From positions 248,001-312,000 of the forward strand of contig NC_092605.1 of the NCBI RefSeq assembly GCF_047663525.1: a DNA stretch of 64,000 nucleotides, in the 5' to 3' direction. Below are positions 1 through 29,675 of this stretch, piece by piece. The position numbers were made by a program, and so were the translations under genes. The DNA comes from Anas platyrhynchos (Eukaryota > Chordata > Aves > Anseriformes > Anatidae). Below the pieces are notes generated by a model. The model saw nothing but the letters and a program-made list of their open reading frames with translations. It did not search any database and was not told the origin of the DNA. The number at the start of each line of letters is the position of its first letter. Position 1 is the stretch's first letter.

Positions 1-8939
<8,939 letters not shown>

Positions 8940-9446
8940 CCTCCCCTCACGGCCGCCGCTTCCGGCTGACCTCCCCGCCTCTACCTCCGGCTCGGCTTCC
9001 ACTTCCGGGTCGCGCGGCTCCGCCAGACCGCATCCGACAGGTGAAGCCCTTAAAGGGGCCGCGGCCCGCCTCGCCCCCCCCCCCCCCCAGCGGCGCACGG
9101 GGCGGCGGCGCGGAGGGGCGGGGGTTGCGCAGGAGCTGCCGCCGCGCTCGGCGGACTCCTCTAACCGGGCCCGGCCCCGGCCCGGGGCGGCTGCTCCCGC
9201 GGGCGGCGCGGCCCAGGGGGCTCCCGCCGCTCCCCCCCGGGAGGCTCCCGCCGCCTCACGGGGCGCGGCGGGGGCCGGCGAGCGGTGGCCGGGGCCGGGG
9301 CCGGCCGCGGCCGCGTGGGGGAGGCGGCGGGGGCGGCCGGGCGCGGGGCTCCCGAGGGGGCCGGGGGCCGCTCACCCGGGGCTGCCGCCCGGCCGCGGGG
9401 CCATGAGGCCGCCGCGCAGCGCGGCGGGGGCCGGCGGGGCCGCAGC

Positions 9447-10121
9447 ATGAGCAGCTCCTGGCTGGGGCTCCGCAGGGCCTGCGTCCTGCTCTCCGTCACC
9501 GCCGCCGCCGTCCTCCTCCTGCTGCTGCCCCGGGGCCAGCCCCCCGCGGCGCCCCGCCGCCGCCCGCCGCCCGCTGCCGCCGGTCCCAGCGGGCCCCCGC
9601 CGAAGCGGGCGGGCTCCGGCGCGGCGCAGCCCGCGGGCAGCGACGTGCCCGGCGCTCGGGCGGGCTCGCGCGGGGAGCGGGGCGGCAGCGGCGGCGACCC
9701 GGTGGCCGGGGCGGGCGGCCGGGGCGGGGGCCTCGGCGGCACCGCGCAGCCCGCGCGGCAGGGCCGCCTCGGGCCCTCCAGTGGCTCGGCCAAGGAGAGC
9801 CTGGAGCTGAAGGACATCTTTATCGCGGTGAAGACGACGAGGAAGTATCACAGAACGCGCCTGGACTTGCTTTTCCAAACTTGGATCTCCCAGGCGAGGG
9901 GACAGGTGAGGGCAGGCGCCGTGGGGGACCTGCGGCCGAGGTTTCTCCGGGTGGCAGCTGCGCTTTCGCACCTCGCAGGGGTTCAGCACATCTTTCCTCG
10001 TGGGACTGAGGAGAGCGATCTCGTCTAAGTAGTTCACCTGAATGTATTGCCGAAAGAGTTTGTTGTTGATTAAGCCACTTTTGTATTATCTGGGGTCACT
10101 GGTCCAAGCAGAAACAATTTG

Positions 10122-10153
<32 letters not shown>

Positions 10154-13100
10154 GACCGAGTAAAATACTAAATGGCAGTGAGAGATCTCTAGTGCTGATA
10201 TGTCTAAGCTACTGTTTTGGACATGCTGGTTCAATGACTGAAATTTTTGGATAGAGCAATGTAGAATTTATTCCCTTGTTTAGGAATTTCCTTATATTCA
10301 AGCATTTTAATGCAGCTCTTTCCAGCACCTGGTACAAGGCAGTGCTACCATCTGACACTCCACCCTGACTTTCATTCTTTCTTTTTTAGCTTGAGTAACA
10401 GTTGTGGATGACTCCTAGCTGTAGAGGAGGTGAAGAGAAATATTTCCAAAAGGGATAGCTATTGTTATTTGGAAATTCCTTATCTGTACCCTGGGATAAG
10501 GAAATCAAAACCTTGGATGCTTTACTGAAATGGTTTCTTCTGGTTTGCAGTGCAGAATCCTATCCAATAAGGGAAGAGCTGAAGTTGCTGGGGTTTCCCC
10601 TGCCATGGCTAACGTGTAATAAATTAACAAGATAAAATACTCAAGATTCTGACTGGGAACTGACCAAAGTAGAAATTAGGCATTGAAATCCTTAATTATG
10701 GATATACCTTTCTCCCCACCTGTTTTTGTCTCCCACAGACATTTATATTCACAGACTGGGAGGATCAGGAGCTACGCCTGAAAGCAGGTAAGCTATGCCT
10801 CATAGAATTGTGCTGCCATTTATAACAGTTTTATGTTGGTCATACTTTCCCCAGATGTCCTTATTTCATGCTACGTAAGCAATTAGGGAAGTAAAGATAG
10901 AGAAAATGGAGACAATTTCTCCTTCCACAGGAGAAAATGCTGTTCCTACTGGACAAGCTGCCTGGAGCTTCCTGAATTCTGGGTTTACCTTTGTACCAAA
11001 TTACTTCCTGTTAGTAAGCTTCAGTCTATGTGGTCCAAAGTTATACTAGGCATTTCCTTTGCTTACAGTCTCATGACGCTGTTTATATACTGTGCAATCT
11101 AAACATATTTTTACATACTTGGCAACTTTCAAGCCGTACACACAAATGGTGAGCAATACCTGTCTAAAATTTTACTACCCATGCATGTACCATATGCACT
11201 TTATACACTGTACTAGTGCCAAATGAGCACTTTGTCTTTTTTAGACTTTTCATGCTTCTGATGGGGCTGATCTTTTTTTCTTTTCTTTTTTTTTTTTCCC
11301 TCCCTAGGGGATCATATGATCAACACCAATTGTTCAGCTGTCCACACGCGGCAAGCTCTCTGTTGCAAGATGTCTGTGGAATATGATAAATTCCTAGAAT
11401 CTGGGCAAAAGTGGGTGTTGTTCTGGTTGACTTCATTTCTTTTACTTCTGTGCTCACAGGAAGCATGGGCATCTTTCTCTACTCCTGTGACAAAGGCAAC
11501 ATTAGTATGATGGTAGGGAAAGTGGTGCAGCAGGAAGCAGTGTTTATAAAAAAAGTATCATCTGAAACCTAGCAGGGGTTATTATTTCAGTCTCTTTCCA
11601 GATACAGGATCTATGGGTGCTTTCAGCTTCCAAATTGTGTTACTCAGGATAATAGGATATACTTCCTGCTCCAAGTCTGAAAGATCAGGATGCAGCTTTA
11701 AAACTATAACTTGTTTCTTTGTCACTGCTGTGCAGTAATTTTATTCTTTCATTTTATTTGAAGATGGTTTTGCCATGTGGACGATGACAACTATGTGAAC
11801 CCACGGACTCTCCTGCGTCTCTTATCTGCCTTCTCACACAGCCAGGATGTCTATGTGGGGCGACCAAGTCTGGACCATCCCATTGAGGCAGCTGACCATG
11901 TCCAAAGTGATGGATCAGTAAGCAAAGTTTGCAATTAGGCTGAGAGTCATCCTAACCTATGCTTTTAAACCCATGAGAGTTCATAGGATCTCCCATTAGA
12001 CCAAGTGATTTAATCTGCAAGCAGTGGTCATTGTTAGAGACAGGGTGCTGGGTGAAATGGACCTTTGATCTGATCTTACATGTACATGCTTATGTACAAT
12101 AGAGTTGTCTCCTGGGTGGATGTCTGCTTCTCTTCCTTTGCTCACATATGTTGGTGATCTCCCTCACACCGAGGTGAGTAGGGCCTCCCCACCTTGATCC
12201 TTTCTTTTGCTTTAGTGGTTTGGGAGGGCTGTTACTTGTTTGGGGGCTTGGTTGTTTTTTTGTTTGTTTGTTTGAGAGCAGTATCATACTGTTATCATCT
12301 TGAACCAAACTCAGATGGAAGATGGGCTCTCTCGGTATTTAAGACATTTCCAATACTGATCGGTTACTGTGTTTCCAGGAAGTAGAAGCAAAGGTGTCTC
12401 AGTTGCAATATACATGTTAAAGGACAAGTTCTCACAAGGTCCTCTATGCTAACAGGCCTGACTGTAAATAATCCACTGTCCAGAAAGTCAGTTATAAAGC
12501 AGCTTTTTAGGGAAAACTGCACAACAAAATACTCTCCCTGGAACCAAGCATCCAATGAACTATCTTTGATTTCCTTAGGAAAACCGAGTTGGCTGTGACC
12601 ATTGCCTAGAATTAGCAGGAGATAACTGGAATTGTACAGAAGTGGGACTGTAGTTTTTCACTTCACATGTGCTCCCTCAGATGTGTGAACTTGATGGTTC
12701 ACCTGGTGTCAGCTACAAGGTGAAGTTCACTTTGAGAGAAAGCTAACCAGGCTTGTAGAAGCCTGAAGAAATAGGATGCCTGAAGAAATAGGATTAGTCT
12801 GTAGTCTTGTTCTGATTCAAGTGAAGTATATGACATCCAACAGAGCCTCAAATTCCCCTGCCTGCCCAGCAAAAGGGAGAAAAACTGATTATCAGTAACT
12901 AGCATGTTTTTCTTGTTGCTTCTTCAGAAGACAAGCGTGAAATTCTGGTTTGCCACAGGTGGAGCAGGGTTCTGTATCAGCAGAGGTCTTGCTCTGAAGA
13001 TGAGTCCCTGGGCCAGGTAAACACTGCTCCTAGCTGAGTTCTACCAAAATGTGTTTGGTAGGCTTTAAAGTGCTTTTGATCTTGTTTCCTGTACTCTTAC

Positions 13101-14994
13101 AGCCTGGGTAACTTCATCAGTACTGCAGAAAGAGTGCGTCTGCCTGATGATTGCACAATTGGCTACATCATTGAAGGGCTGCTGGAGGTAAAGTTGCTGC
13201 ACAGCCCGTTGTTCCATTCCCATCTGGAAAATCTGCAGAGGCTGCGAGGCGAGTCTGTGCTGCAACAGGTAGGGCTAAGCATGTCCTTTTCTAATAATTA
13301 CACCTCAGTCTGATCAGAAAGACTGAATAGACTTAATACTTTCCAGTGAAGGAGGATGTCTACAGAGAGTAGCTCAGAGCTGTGTCCTGTCCATCTCCTT
13401 CATTTAAGTAAAAAGTATACTTCCACCCTAGCCAATTGGGTCATACAGCTGTCCCCTCTTTCAGGGACACATTCTACTATATTAAATCTAAATAATGGTG
13501 TTCCTCATTTCTTAGTCTCTGAATTTCCATGAGTCACAATAGCAGCAAGTGTAGAAGAAAACAGCATTTGATGTGAGAAAGTTTGCCGAATACAGTCTGT
13601 CTTAATTCATACTGTTTACAATATTAGCATCAGAGTTACAGCAAGTACCTCTTTGATAACTAAGACATAATTGTTTGATCATTTTTAAGAATAATTTGTC
13701 TGAATCTCAAGAAACCTGGTCAGTGCTTCTTAGAATAAATCGGTTTTCTTTGTTTTGTTTTTGTTTGTTGTTTAGTTTTGTTTTAAATTTCTGGGATACC
13801 TTTTTACTAACTAGCAGTAGATGGAGCTATAAGGCTATCAAGAAGCTTTTTCTGCCTCTTACTGATTACCACCATGAACAAAGAAAAGTATGGTTTTGCC
13901 CCTACAAAATGCTCACTTATCTTTTCCTGGTAATGTTATTATGCAGTGGAAATGTATGGGATGTGATATAATTCCTTGTGTCAGGGAATTTAACTGTGGG
14001 CTGAATCTGGCTTTTGGTGGTGATCATTGCTTCCCTGAGACCGATAGCTAACCCAAAATCCAGATCTGCAATTTGACAGGAGGCTGAAGTCTTCTTGTAC
14101 CTTGCACACGCAAATTTCTTAATACAGTACTTGTATGGAAGAGCAGCACCGAACTGGAATTCTAGAGATCTAAACTTTGTTGCTAGGTTTGTCGTACAGC
14201 AGTCCTTTGCGTTCCATTTGACATCCAAATGTTTCTATTTTCCTTCTAAGACTTCTACTTTAGACTTCAGACCATGTCTGGTAAGGATGAACATGTTATT
14301 TAGCAAAGGTACAGACATTAGCAGGATTGGTGCTCTTACAAAGCTTACTGTTGCCTTGAAGGACAAGATGAGTTACAACTAAACTTTCATCTCCTTTGTT
14401 TATACTTCCAGCTTGCCTTTAGGTGAATAACGGTCCACTAAATAGCTACCATCCATTGCCAATATTGCTTATGTCAAAACTGACCATCATTTTTCAAATG
14501 TAATCCACTCAGATCAGACAGGATCTTTGGAGTCTTTCTTCATACCTCATTAATAGTCCTATCTCTACTCTGGTTTTCTGCATTAGTGTTACAATTTCTG
14601 AATGTTTATTTGCTTTTCCAGGTAACCCTAAGTTATGGAGACCCTGAGAACAAACACAATGTTGTGAGTGTGGGAGGAGTGTTTGGGCTTCAGCAAGATC
14701 CAACCCGGTAAGTGTCCGCTTCCAAAACCAGATCTCCCTGCCCTGTTCATGTTTATCATCTGTAATATTATTTACCCCACTTATTGGGGTTATTGTTTCA
14801 TACCATTCTCTTGTTGCTGTCAAAGATGGGTAGGAATGCTTTTTCTGTTCTATTAGTCTGCTGCACATTCAATGCTAAGATGTTCCTGGTCTGGAGAGTT
14901 CCAATCTAATTTTTGTTTCCTTCACAGATTTAAATCTGTCCATTGTCTTCTGTATCCTGACACTATCTGGTGCCCTACTAAGAAGATGTTCTAA
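9447..14994 (+). CDS. RFNG: Radical fringe, beta-1,3-N-acetylglucosaminyltransferase (8 exons, complete)
   Basis: Fringe enzymes add GlcNAc to O-fucose on Notch EGF repeats in the Golgi and so tune the response to Delta and Serrate/Jagged ligands. Exons: 9447-9905, 10739-10787, 11308-11410, 11764-11917, 12928-13016, 13103-13268, 14622-14707 and 14928-14994; together 1173 nt, 390 aa plus TAA. The N-terminus is a type II signal anchor: a short basic tail, then a Leu/Ala/Val membrane stretch at about residues 12-26. A low-complexity Pro/Gly/Ala/Arg stem follows to about residue 110, then the catalytic domain. The DxD-type metal site is the Asp-Asp-Asp at 210-212 (in [11 protein letters not shown]), and Asn177-Cys-Ser is a glycosylation sequon. 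The C-terminus ends KKMF. ATG 9447 was chosen because the signal anchor follows directly; an in-frame ATG at 9285 would add only GC-island filler. Total length is somewhat above the family norm because of the stem. Confidence 0.97.
10123..10151 (+). repeat. T29 tract in RFNG intron 1
   Basis: Twenty-nine T followed by AG, so it mimics a polypyrimidine tract with an acceptor. The real acceptor of exon 2 is at 10738. Confidence 0.9.
12761..12794 (+). repeat. 17-bp perfect tandem duplication in RFNG intron 4
   Basis: GCCTGAAGAAATAGGAT occurs twice in direct tandem. Confidence 0.95.
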
Positions 14995-16140
14995 TTTTTG
15001 ACCAGTTGTTGACACGTGTATCCTACCTACTTTGCATCAAACAGGAGTTTGGACTTTTTTTGTCTACCAAAAAACAAAAATATCTAAAAAGGAGGTAGAC
15101 AGACTCTATTTACAAAAGCAAGACTTTGATTGTGTAATTATGGCAAGAAGGTGTTTGTTCAGCTGCAGCCTGGGATGTTCCAGAAAAGAAAATTTTCTTG
15201 TTCCTTGTTCTTTGGTCCAGTGGCTCTTCATACAATGGCTATGGTCATATACATGTATGTGTACAAGTCACTTTATGCTTTCATCTGATGTCATGTGAGC
15301 CCTGCCTAACACATGAATCTGTGCTCAGACACATCCTAGGCAAATGCAGTACTTAAAACGCTAGTGTTCTTACTACTGTTACCAGCTTTGAGAGGCTCTC
15401 TTGAAGCTGAAGTGCTATAGCAGACTGCAGTCCCCATGGTGACAAGAGGGGAGAAAGTTTTTGCTTGTCTTTCTTGGGAACAGAATTATTTAAGAACTTC
15501 TATAGCCTGCCAATATTATACTATTTCTGCCTCTGGGCTGGAACAGGCTCTGCTTGTAACCACCAGAAATACTGGAATTTCTAGGGTAGACAAGGGTGAA
15601 AGCCTTTGTCATGGGAAAACCCTGTGTAAGGAAAACCTTGTGTAAGCTTACTCAGGACTGCATAAGAGTTGCTTACAGTGCACATTCTTCCCAACAGTCC
15701 ATGTGTACCTCCCATGGAGGTGATTTTCAGACTTGGTTCTCTTACCACTGAATGGCAGTGGTTGTTGATTATGATGGTGGTTTGCTAGGTCTAAGACTAT
15801 TCCCTTCATATTTGATACTGAAAAAATATTTTTCAGGCTAGATAGTAATCATTTCTCCTGCATTGCCCATGGCAGGTTATATGAGCTAGAGCATGCTCAT
15901 TGGCTGATGAAACACCCTGTTTTTGAAGCTGTGCTGTATCCTTAGCTGTCTTTGAGAGAGGAGGAATGCTAGATAGCTGTAATGCCCTGAGGAAGTTTTT
16001 GATGATATCATTTGAGGACCATTAATGGTGTGACTGTGCTTACCCCACTTCAGCTTCTAAAGGTAATCTTTTGAGGCTTAAATAAATGTTTGCTTTTACC
16101 CTACATCTTGATGCTTCAATAAATAGATCATGCAATTGGT
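14995..16140 (+). other. RFNG: RFNG 3' UTR (probable) with two AATAAA signals
   Basis: No other gene is evident after the RFNG stop. AATAAA hexamers at 16081-16086 and 16118-16123 are the first good tandem poly(A) signals, giving a 3' UTR of about 1.1 kb. The end point is inferred. Confidence 0.6.
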
Positions 16141-18440
16141 AAAAGGAAACTGTACACTTGCACAAAAGCAGAAGTTCAGTGCTGTAGCAGTATCACCTAC
16201 TGCTGTTTTTTAAATAGAGTAAATTTAGTTTTGAAAGTGGAAGAAATGAGATTCCATATATTTAGTTTTCTGTTAATCCAAGCTTTGACCGTGCAATCTA
16301 TACCTGATATGAAGAACAGCATTAAAAAATTACTTTACAAAACCACTGTGTACTCAAACTCCTTAGAAAATACTTGCTGGTTTAGTGCTAAGTCTGAGGC
16401 TGAATTAAGGGGAGAAAAATAGAAAGACATTGTATAACCTAGAACCATGATTTTATGGCTAGAAGTGAACCTAGCAGGTTGCAGATTTTTGAACAGCTGT
16501 GCCAAGCTATACTGTGTATTTCAGCTAGTTACTTTACTTCCCGCCGTTTGAAAAGTGGTATAATGTAGGTAAATACCTGCAGTGTTTTCAAGTATGAAAC
16601 TTAGTGGAGGTATCAGCCTCCCATAATATACTTTTCTTTGCACTTTTTTTTTTTTAAAAAAAAGAAACCTTTCAGTAACTTGATACTGTCCTCTCTGCAT
16701 GATTCTATGTAGTTTCACTGAGGAGCTGACTGCTCCTGCAGCTTGTTCTTAAATTTCCCCTTTCCTTTATCCTTACCAAGGCAGTGCTTTGACCATGAGG
16801 CATGGGAATAAGAGCGCTGTAGGAAAGGAGATCAAAGTCTAGCTAGCATAGCAGCTGTTCTACAGCAGGAACACCTGTAACACTGACAGCCTGTTACAGA
16901 CAGTGGAGGAGGACTTGTGGAATAGTAAGTTGTGGGATGTTCTGCCTCTCTATTAGGTCTTCTGCTAACAAGAACTTGGACATCCTATGGTTTAATAATT
17001 TTGTTATTAATAGCTCTGGAGATTACTGATATCTATATAAACACCTTTCTTTTATTTTTTAAAATGTTTGTTAGGTTCTTCTTTTCAACCTCCTATAGCA
17101 GAAAATTATGAAGCTTCATGAGCACTTGAGATTTCATCCTCAGCATTTTCATTCTCAGTGATTTTTGAACTCTTCTGTTGGAGTTCTTCCTCTTCTACTG
17201 GGAGCAGCCTCTTGTCAGATACCACAGACAGCATGGACTGGGTAGTGATTAAGTGGCAAACTGCAGTTCAAAAATGGCAATACTTCATACTGGTGGCAGC
17301 AAAACTGAGTGGTAAAAGTTCCACGCTGTAGTCACTGCTCATCCAAAATTGAGTATGCTGTCTCATGTCTAATGCTGGTAGGGTGTTTATTAAGCTGAAA
17401 AAGACCACATTCTTTTGTATGGCAATACAGAACAGTTTGTGCTCAAGCTTCTTTTAAGGTTTTTCTTCTTGACAATACATTAGGCTCTATAGTTGTATCA
17501 GGGATGCAGCTTTTTAATCAAACTACTGTCTTATGATAAAATGATTCTATGAAATTAAATATTTAAGTGTGTCAAAAGTTGTGTTTTGTGATGTTTCTTC
17601 ACTCATTGTCTACACCAAAAATGGGCCATAAACCCTGTAATACAGAAAAACTTGTCTCCTGTCAGCCTGTTGATATCAAATCACCAAAAAACATATGGGA
17701 ATTAGATGAATTTGGTGTGCAGAGGAAGATATAGGGATGAGGAGAATTCTTACAAATAATTATGAAAATGGAGTAAAAGTATTGAAATAAGGACTAAGTG
17801 TTGTAAATCTGTATAGGCACTTTTCCTATCCTGTTTCTGCATTTATTAAATGCAGAATGCCACAGCAGTTCTTAAGAGTACTCAGAATGCAATGGATAAA
17901 CTGAGTATTACAAGCGGACTTCTGCTTCTATCAGCAAAACATGTTAATTGGATACATAATTGCCTGTGCTGCTCTTCTGTTACACAATGTCAATCCTACA
18001 AATCAGGAGACATGCTTGCTACCCCTGGAAGTAAACTGGTTGTGGTAACTTACAGATGGCTTATTAACTAGATTTAGATCATATTTCCATTGTACCCTGC
18101 AGTAAATTGATATTGTTATGCAGGTGCTGTGTGAGGAATCCAATATGCCTCAACCAAGGGGGTCCTATACAATTATAGCTAGTTTTCTAGGCACTGACTA
18201 TGAGACTAGGGCTGCCTGCAACTTTTATCTGCCGCTTTAAGTGGACAAAGCAGGTCCTTTCATCAGCTGATAAAAAGGTTTTCCGTGCTCTCACTGTGAT
18301 GCTTTAGTTGGAGGCAATAAACCTCAACTCTGTGCCTGTCGTGTGCTCGTTAGGCCCAGAAATGGCTCCTCGCTGTGCCCCCTCCAGGGCAGCATGTCCT
18401 TGCAAGTGCCTTGGTTACGAGTCTGCCCGCCGCACGGCAG
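16141..18440. other. RFNG-DCXR intergenic stretch, nothing recognised
   Basis: AT-rich sequence with only short ORFs and simple A/T runs (for example T11A6 near 16646-16663). I see no exon with splice borders, no CR1 copy and no RNA gene. Upstream DCXR control elements could lie here but none is recognisable by eye. Confidence 0.5.
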
Positions 18441-22092
<3,652 letters not shown>

Positions 22093-22290
22093 GATGAAAC
22101 CTGCATTTCACACCTGGCCTAATTTTCATACTAGTACTGCATACATGTAAATGGGATAGAAAGCAGTGACACAGACCCGGTGTTGCTGGACAAGAGGGAC
22201 AGCAGGGCTGGAACTTGTATGAGAAATGAGGCAAAAAGTTACCTTTAGAAGGCTGCTATATAATAAAACTCACATACGCTGTCATGGAGA
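22093..22290 (+). other. DCXR: DCXR 3' UTR with AATAAA
   Basis: The first AATAAA after the stop is at 22262-22267. A second copy at 22690-22695 could give a longer form reaching into the RAC3 3' UTR. Confidence 0.65.
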
Positions 22291-23261
22291 ATGTTTATTG
22301 CACCAAATAAGGTTTTATCTTTGTCACTCTACATGATGATTAGAAACTGGATCTGTCTTTCTTCCAACCCTATTCCAACCCCTCCCACAACCTTTCAGAA
22401 GTTCTCCCTGTTCCACCCAAATCCACAGAGCCTGCCTGCACTTTCAGTGGGAAGGGAAAGAAGAAGTTAGCAGACTCCTCATTGCTTTCTTTACTCTCTT
22501 TAGTAGAAAGAAAAAAAAAAAAAGAGGCAACAACCTCAGCCCTGCTCTGCAGAGACTGGATTGTACGGGGAGGCCCTGCTAAAGACTGATGGGGGGGAGC
22601 AGCACCATGCTGTCCTAGGGTGTGCACACACAAAGGCAAATACAGTGATTGCACAGGGCTGTTTCACTCACTGGGTTTGGCTAGTATCCAATAAAGCACC
22701 TAATGATTAGTGTTTCAGCTTCACATTTCATTTGCTTTGACCCCTTCTGGGTCTAGTTATGATTCCTTTAACAGTCTCAGGCACATATCTGCTGGAGCAC
22801 CAATTTGTTGACTATTAGCCACAGTAGGCTGGGCAAGGAGACCCCACTACTCTTCTTGTAATTCACTACCATTTATATCAGCTCCCTCCCCACTCCTACA
22901 AGGATCTTCAGCATTGTGTTTCACCTGCAGATAAAAAAAAACAGGTGTTCCCAGCACAGGATGGATATCTCAAGCCCCTTCAGTATAGAGCTCAGGAGAG
23001 CCAAAACAGCCTGTTGCCCCAAGGAGCTACCTTGCCTTCCCCATTGGACTTCCCTGGGGGCCATATAGCCCTCAGCTAGTCTCCTGCCCCCGCTGCCCCT
23101 TCACATCAACATTGACGTTAAATCAAAGAGACATTTAAAAAACACTGACTTCGTACATGATGAAGGGCCCTACGCATCCCAGCCCCCTCCAGAAACACCC
23201 AGATAATATGCAATCTGTCGGAGGACAACAATATGCTGAGCCAGCACCTAGGCCACAGCCC
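22275..23261 (-). other. RAC3: RAC3 3' UTR (probable)
   Basis: Read on the minus strand, a poly(A) hexamer AATAAA lies at 22299-22294, about 960 bp after the RAC3 stop codon. No other gene is seen in this interval. The end is inferred. Confidence 0.6.
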
Positions 23262-27653
<4,392 letters not shown>

Positions 27654-28045
27654 CTGCCCGCGATGGCGGCGCCGCCGCGACTCCGCCGCAGTGACAGCCC
27701 GCGGGGGCGGGGCGCCGGGGGCGGGGCCCGGGGCGGGGCCGGGCCGGGCCGCGCCGCAGCCTCGGGGCCGGGGCCGGGGCTCAGCCCCCGATCAGCGCCC
27801 GCCGGGGGGGAGTTGCGCGGGGGGAGTCGCAGGGCGCTGCCGGCAGCCCCCGTCCCGCCCCACCTCCGGGCCACCCCCGCTCCTGCTCCTCCGGGCGGCA
27901 GCCAGCGGCTGGCGGCGGCTCTCCCGGCCCCTACGGCAAGCCCCCGGCCCCCGGCCCCCGGGCAGGCCGAGCGGTGCTGCTGCCGGCTGCGGCTGGCACG
28001 GCCTCGGGTGAAGGCGCAGGATCAGGCCGCGCTGTAGCTCGCGTC

Positions 28046-28100
28046 ACGGAATCATAAAGGGTGGAAGAAGACCTCCGAGAGCTTCTGGTCCAACCCTCGC
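28046..28100 (-). repeat. CR1 LINE 3' fragment
   Basis: Short match to the CR1 3' end in reverse orientation: GGAATCATAAAGGGTGGAAG, then GACCTC and TCCAACCCT. It sits at the outer edge of the RAC3 CpG island. Confidence 0.7.
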
Positions 28101-28509
28101 GCAGCCACGCCGAGATTTCGCTGCCGTTTGCCTAGCGGTGGTGAACAAAAACGCGGCAGCAAGAATCCCGAATAGAGATTACCTCTGGACTCCTCCAGCT
28201 CTCCAACTACTCTGCCAAGAAGAGCGGCAACGCGTTCAGAGGGGCGGTCTCTGGCTTTGCTTTTCCCTTACCTGCTGGTCTTACGGAGCCACCAAGGATC
28301 CGCAGGCGATCGCACTGCCCACACAGGCCCCCTCCTTGTGACTGGGAGATAGGTCCCAGCTCCGCTTTTATCTTGGTACAAAACCTCAGCCTATAGACAC
28401 TCAGCTTAATCGCTTCATGCAGACAAACAGGATCTCTATGAAAGTAACACAGTGGCAGGCCCCTCCACATCAGCCAAATAACCATATTGTCACTGTCCAG
28501 TATTATGGA

Positions 28510-29675
28510 AAAATGCAAAAATTCTTTATTAAAACAGCAAAGCAAAGCTGAATTATGACAAACAAACCACAAATACAGGCCAACCGGTCCATACAAATTT
28601 AATTTTCCCACTTGCCTCTTAAATTATTCATTTCTCCCACCACAGATACACTGAAGAAGCAGGAGGCTCTCATTCTGGAATCCTGACAGAGCTCTCCCCT
28701 TTCTCTGATTCAAACCCTCACATCCCTTCCCTTTCTGCTTGCCACCTGATGGACTTCTGTTGACACGAAAAGGAAACACATCCACACCCTGGCAAGTCAG
28801 AACCATCCATTCTCTCGAGGGTGAGGCCCCCAAACCAGCACTCAGTTCCAGGATCCTGAGAAGCGAGGACAGTTTTGCCATTTCTTCTCATAGTAGAATT
28901 AAATCTTGTTGCATTTTGGCCACAAGAACTCTAGTCAAGGGCTGCAGTTCATGAGGAAGAACACAGAACTCTCTCTATGTCCGCTGGTGTTGTAGAGAAT
29001 TGAAGAACGTCCTAAACCCAGGAATCCAACACAGATATGGATTGCCACTGCACAGCAGTCCTCCACAGAGCTGTTCATATATGTAACAAAAGCGCCTGTA
29101 CAGCCAGGGCCATGGAGCAGCAGGGTAAAAGAGACAAAGTGAGCCCTCTCAGCTACTGCTTGCATCTGTAACCACTGGCTATAAAAAAGATCCACACTAT
29201 CAGTAGCTTCTGGGCCCCATGGCTTAGAGTAAATGGCTCCCACATACAGGGAGCTGTAAACACTGTTAGCAATCATTTACAAGGTTTCATTGTGAACAGA
29301 CTGCCCTGGCATTCAAACAAGTGTTTCAGAATGACCACTTCTCAGGGAACATACAACCCAACTGGTAACAACAGGGTATGCTGACAGACTGGTGCTATGT
29401 AAAAGAACATAAAAATTGCTTCAAATGCTGTAGCAATGCAAGGGGAAGGACTCCAGATAGAACTCTGACCCAGAAGCCTCTATATCCTAGCCTTGTCTGG
29501 TTACTTCCTTCTTTCCTCTGCTGTTGGGAACAAGGTTTCTGAAAACCAAGAAGGGTTTTCAGTTTGAAAGCCTTCACCTCACCCCCAAAACTGTCCTGCT
29601 TAGAAAGAAGAGTCTGTACCTGAGTTGCTCACCCTCTTTCTGACAGAAGGTATCTGGATTCTTTAACCCACACTT
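28510..29675 (-). other. LRRC45: LRRC45 3' UTR (probable)
   Basis: On the minus strand, an AATAAA signal at 28530-28525 is the first one about 1.15 kb past the LRRC45 stop. No competing gene is seen between it and the stop codon. Confidence 0.6.

Noticed and set aside
10123-10153. T29 followed by AG as an alternative RFNG exon 2 acceptor
   Set aside because: Using it would destroy the conserved [10 protein letters not shown] reading frame, which is given cleanly by the acceptor at 10738.
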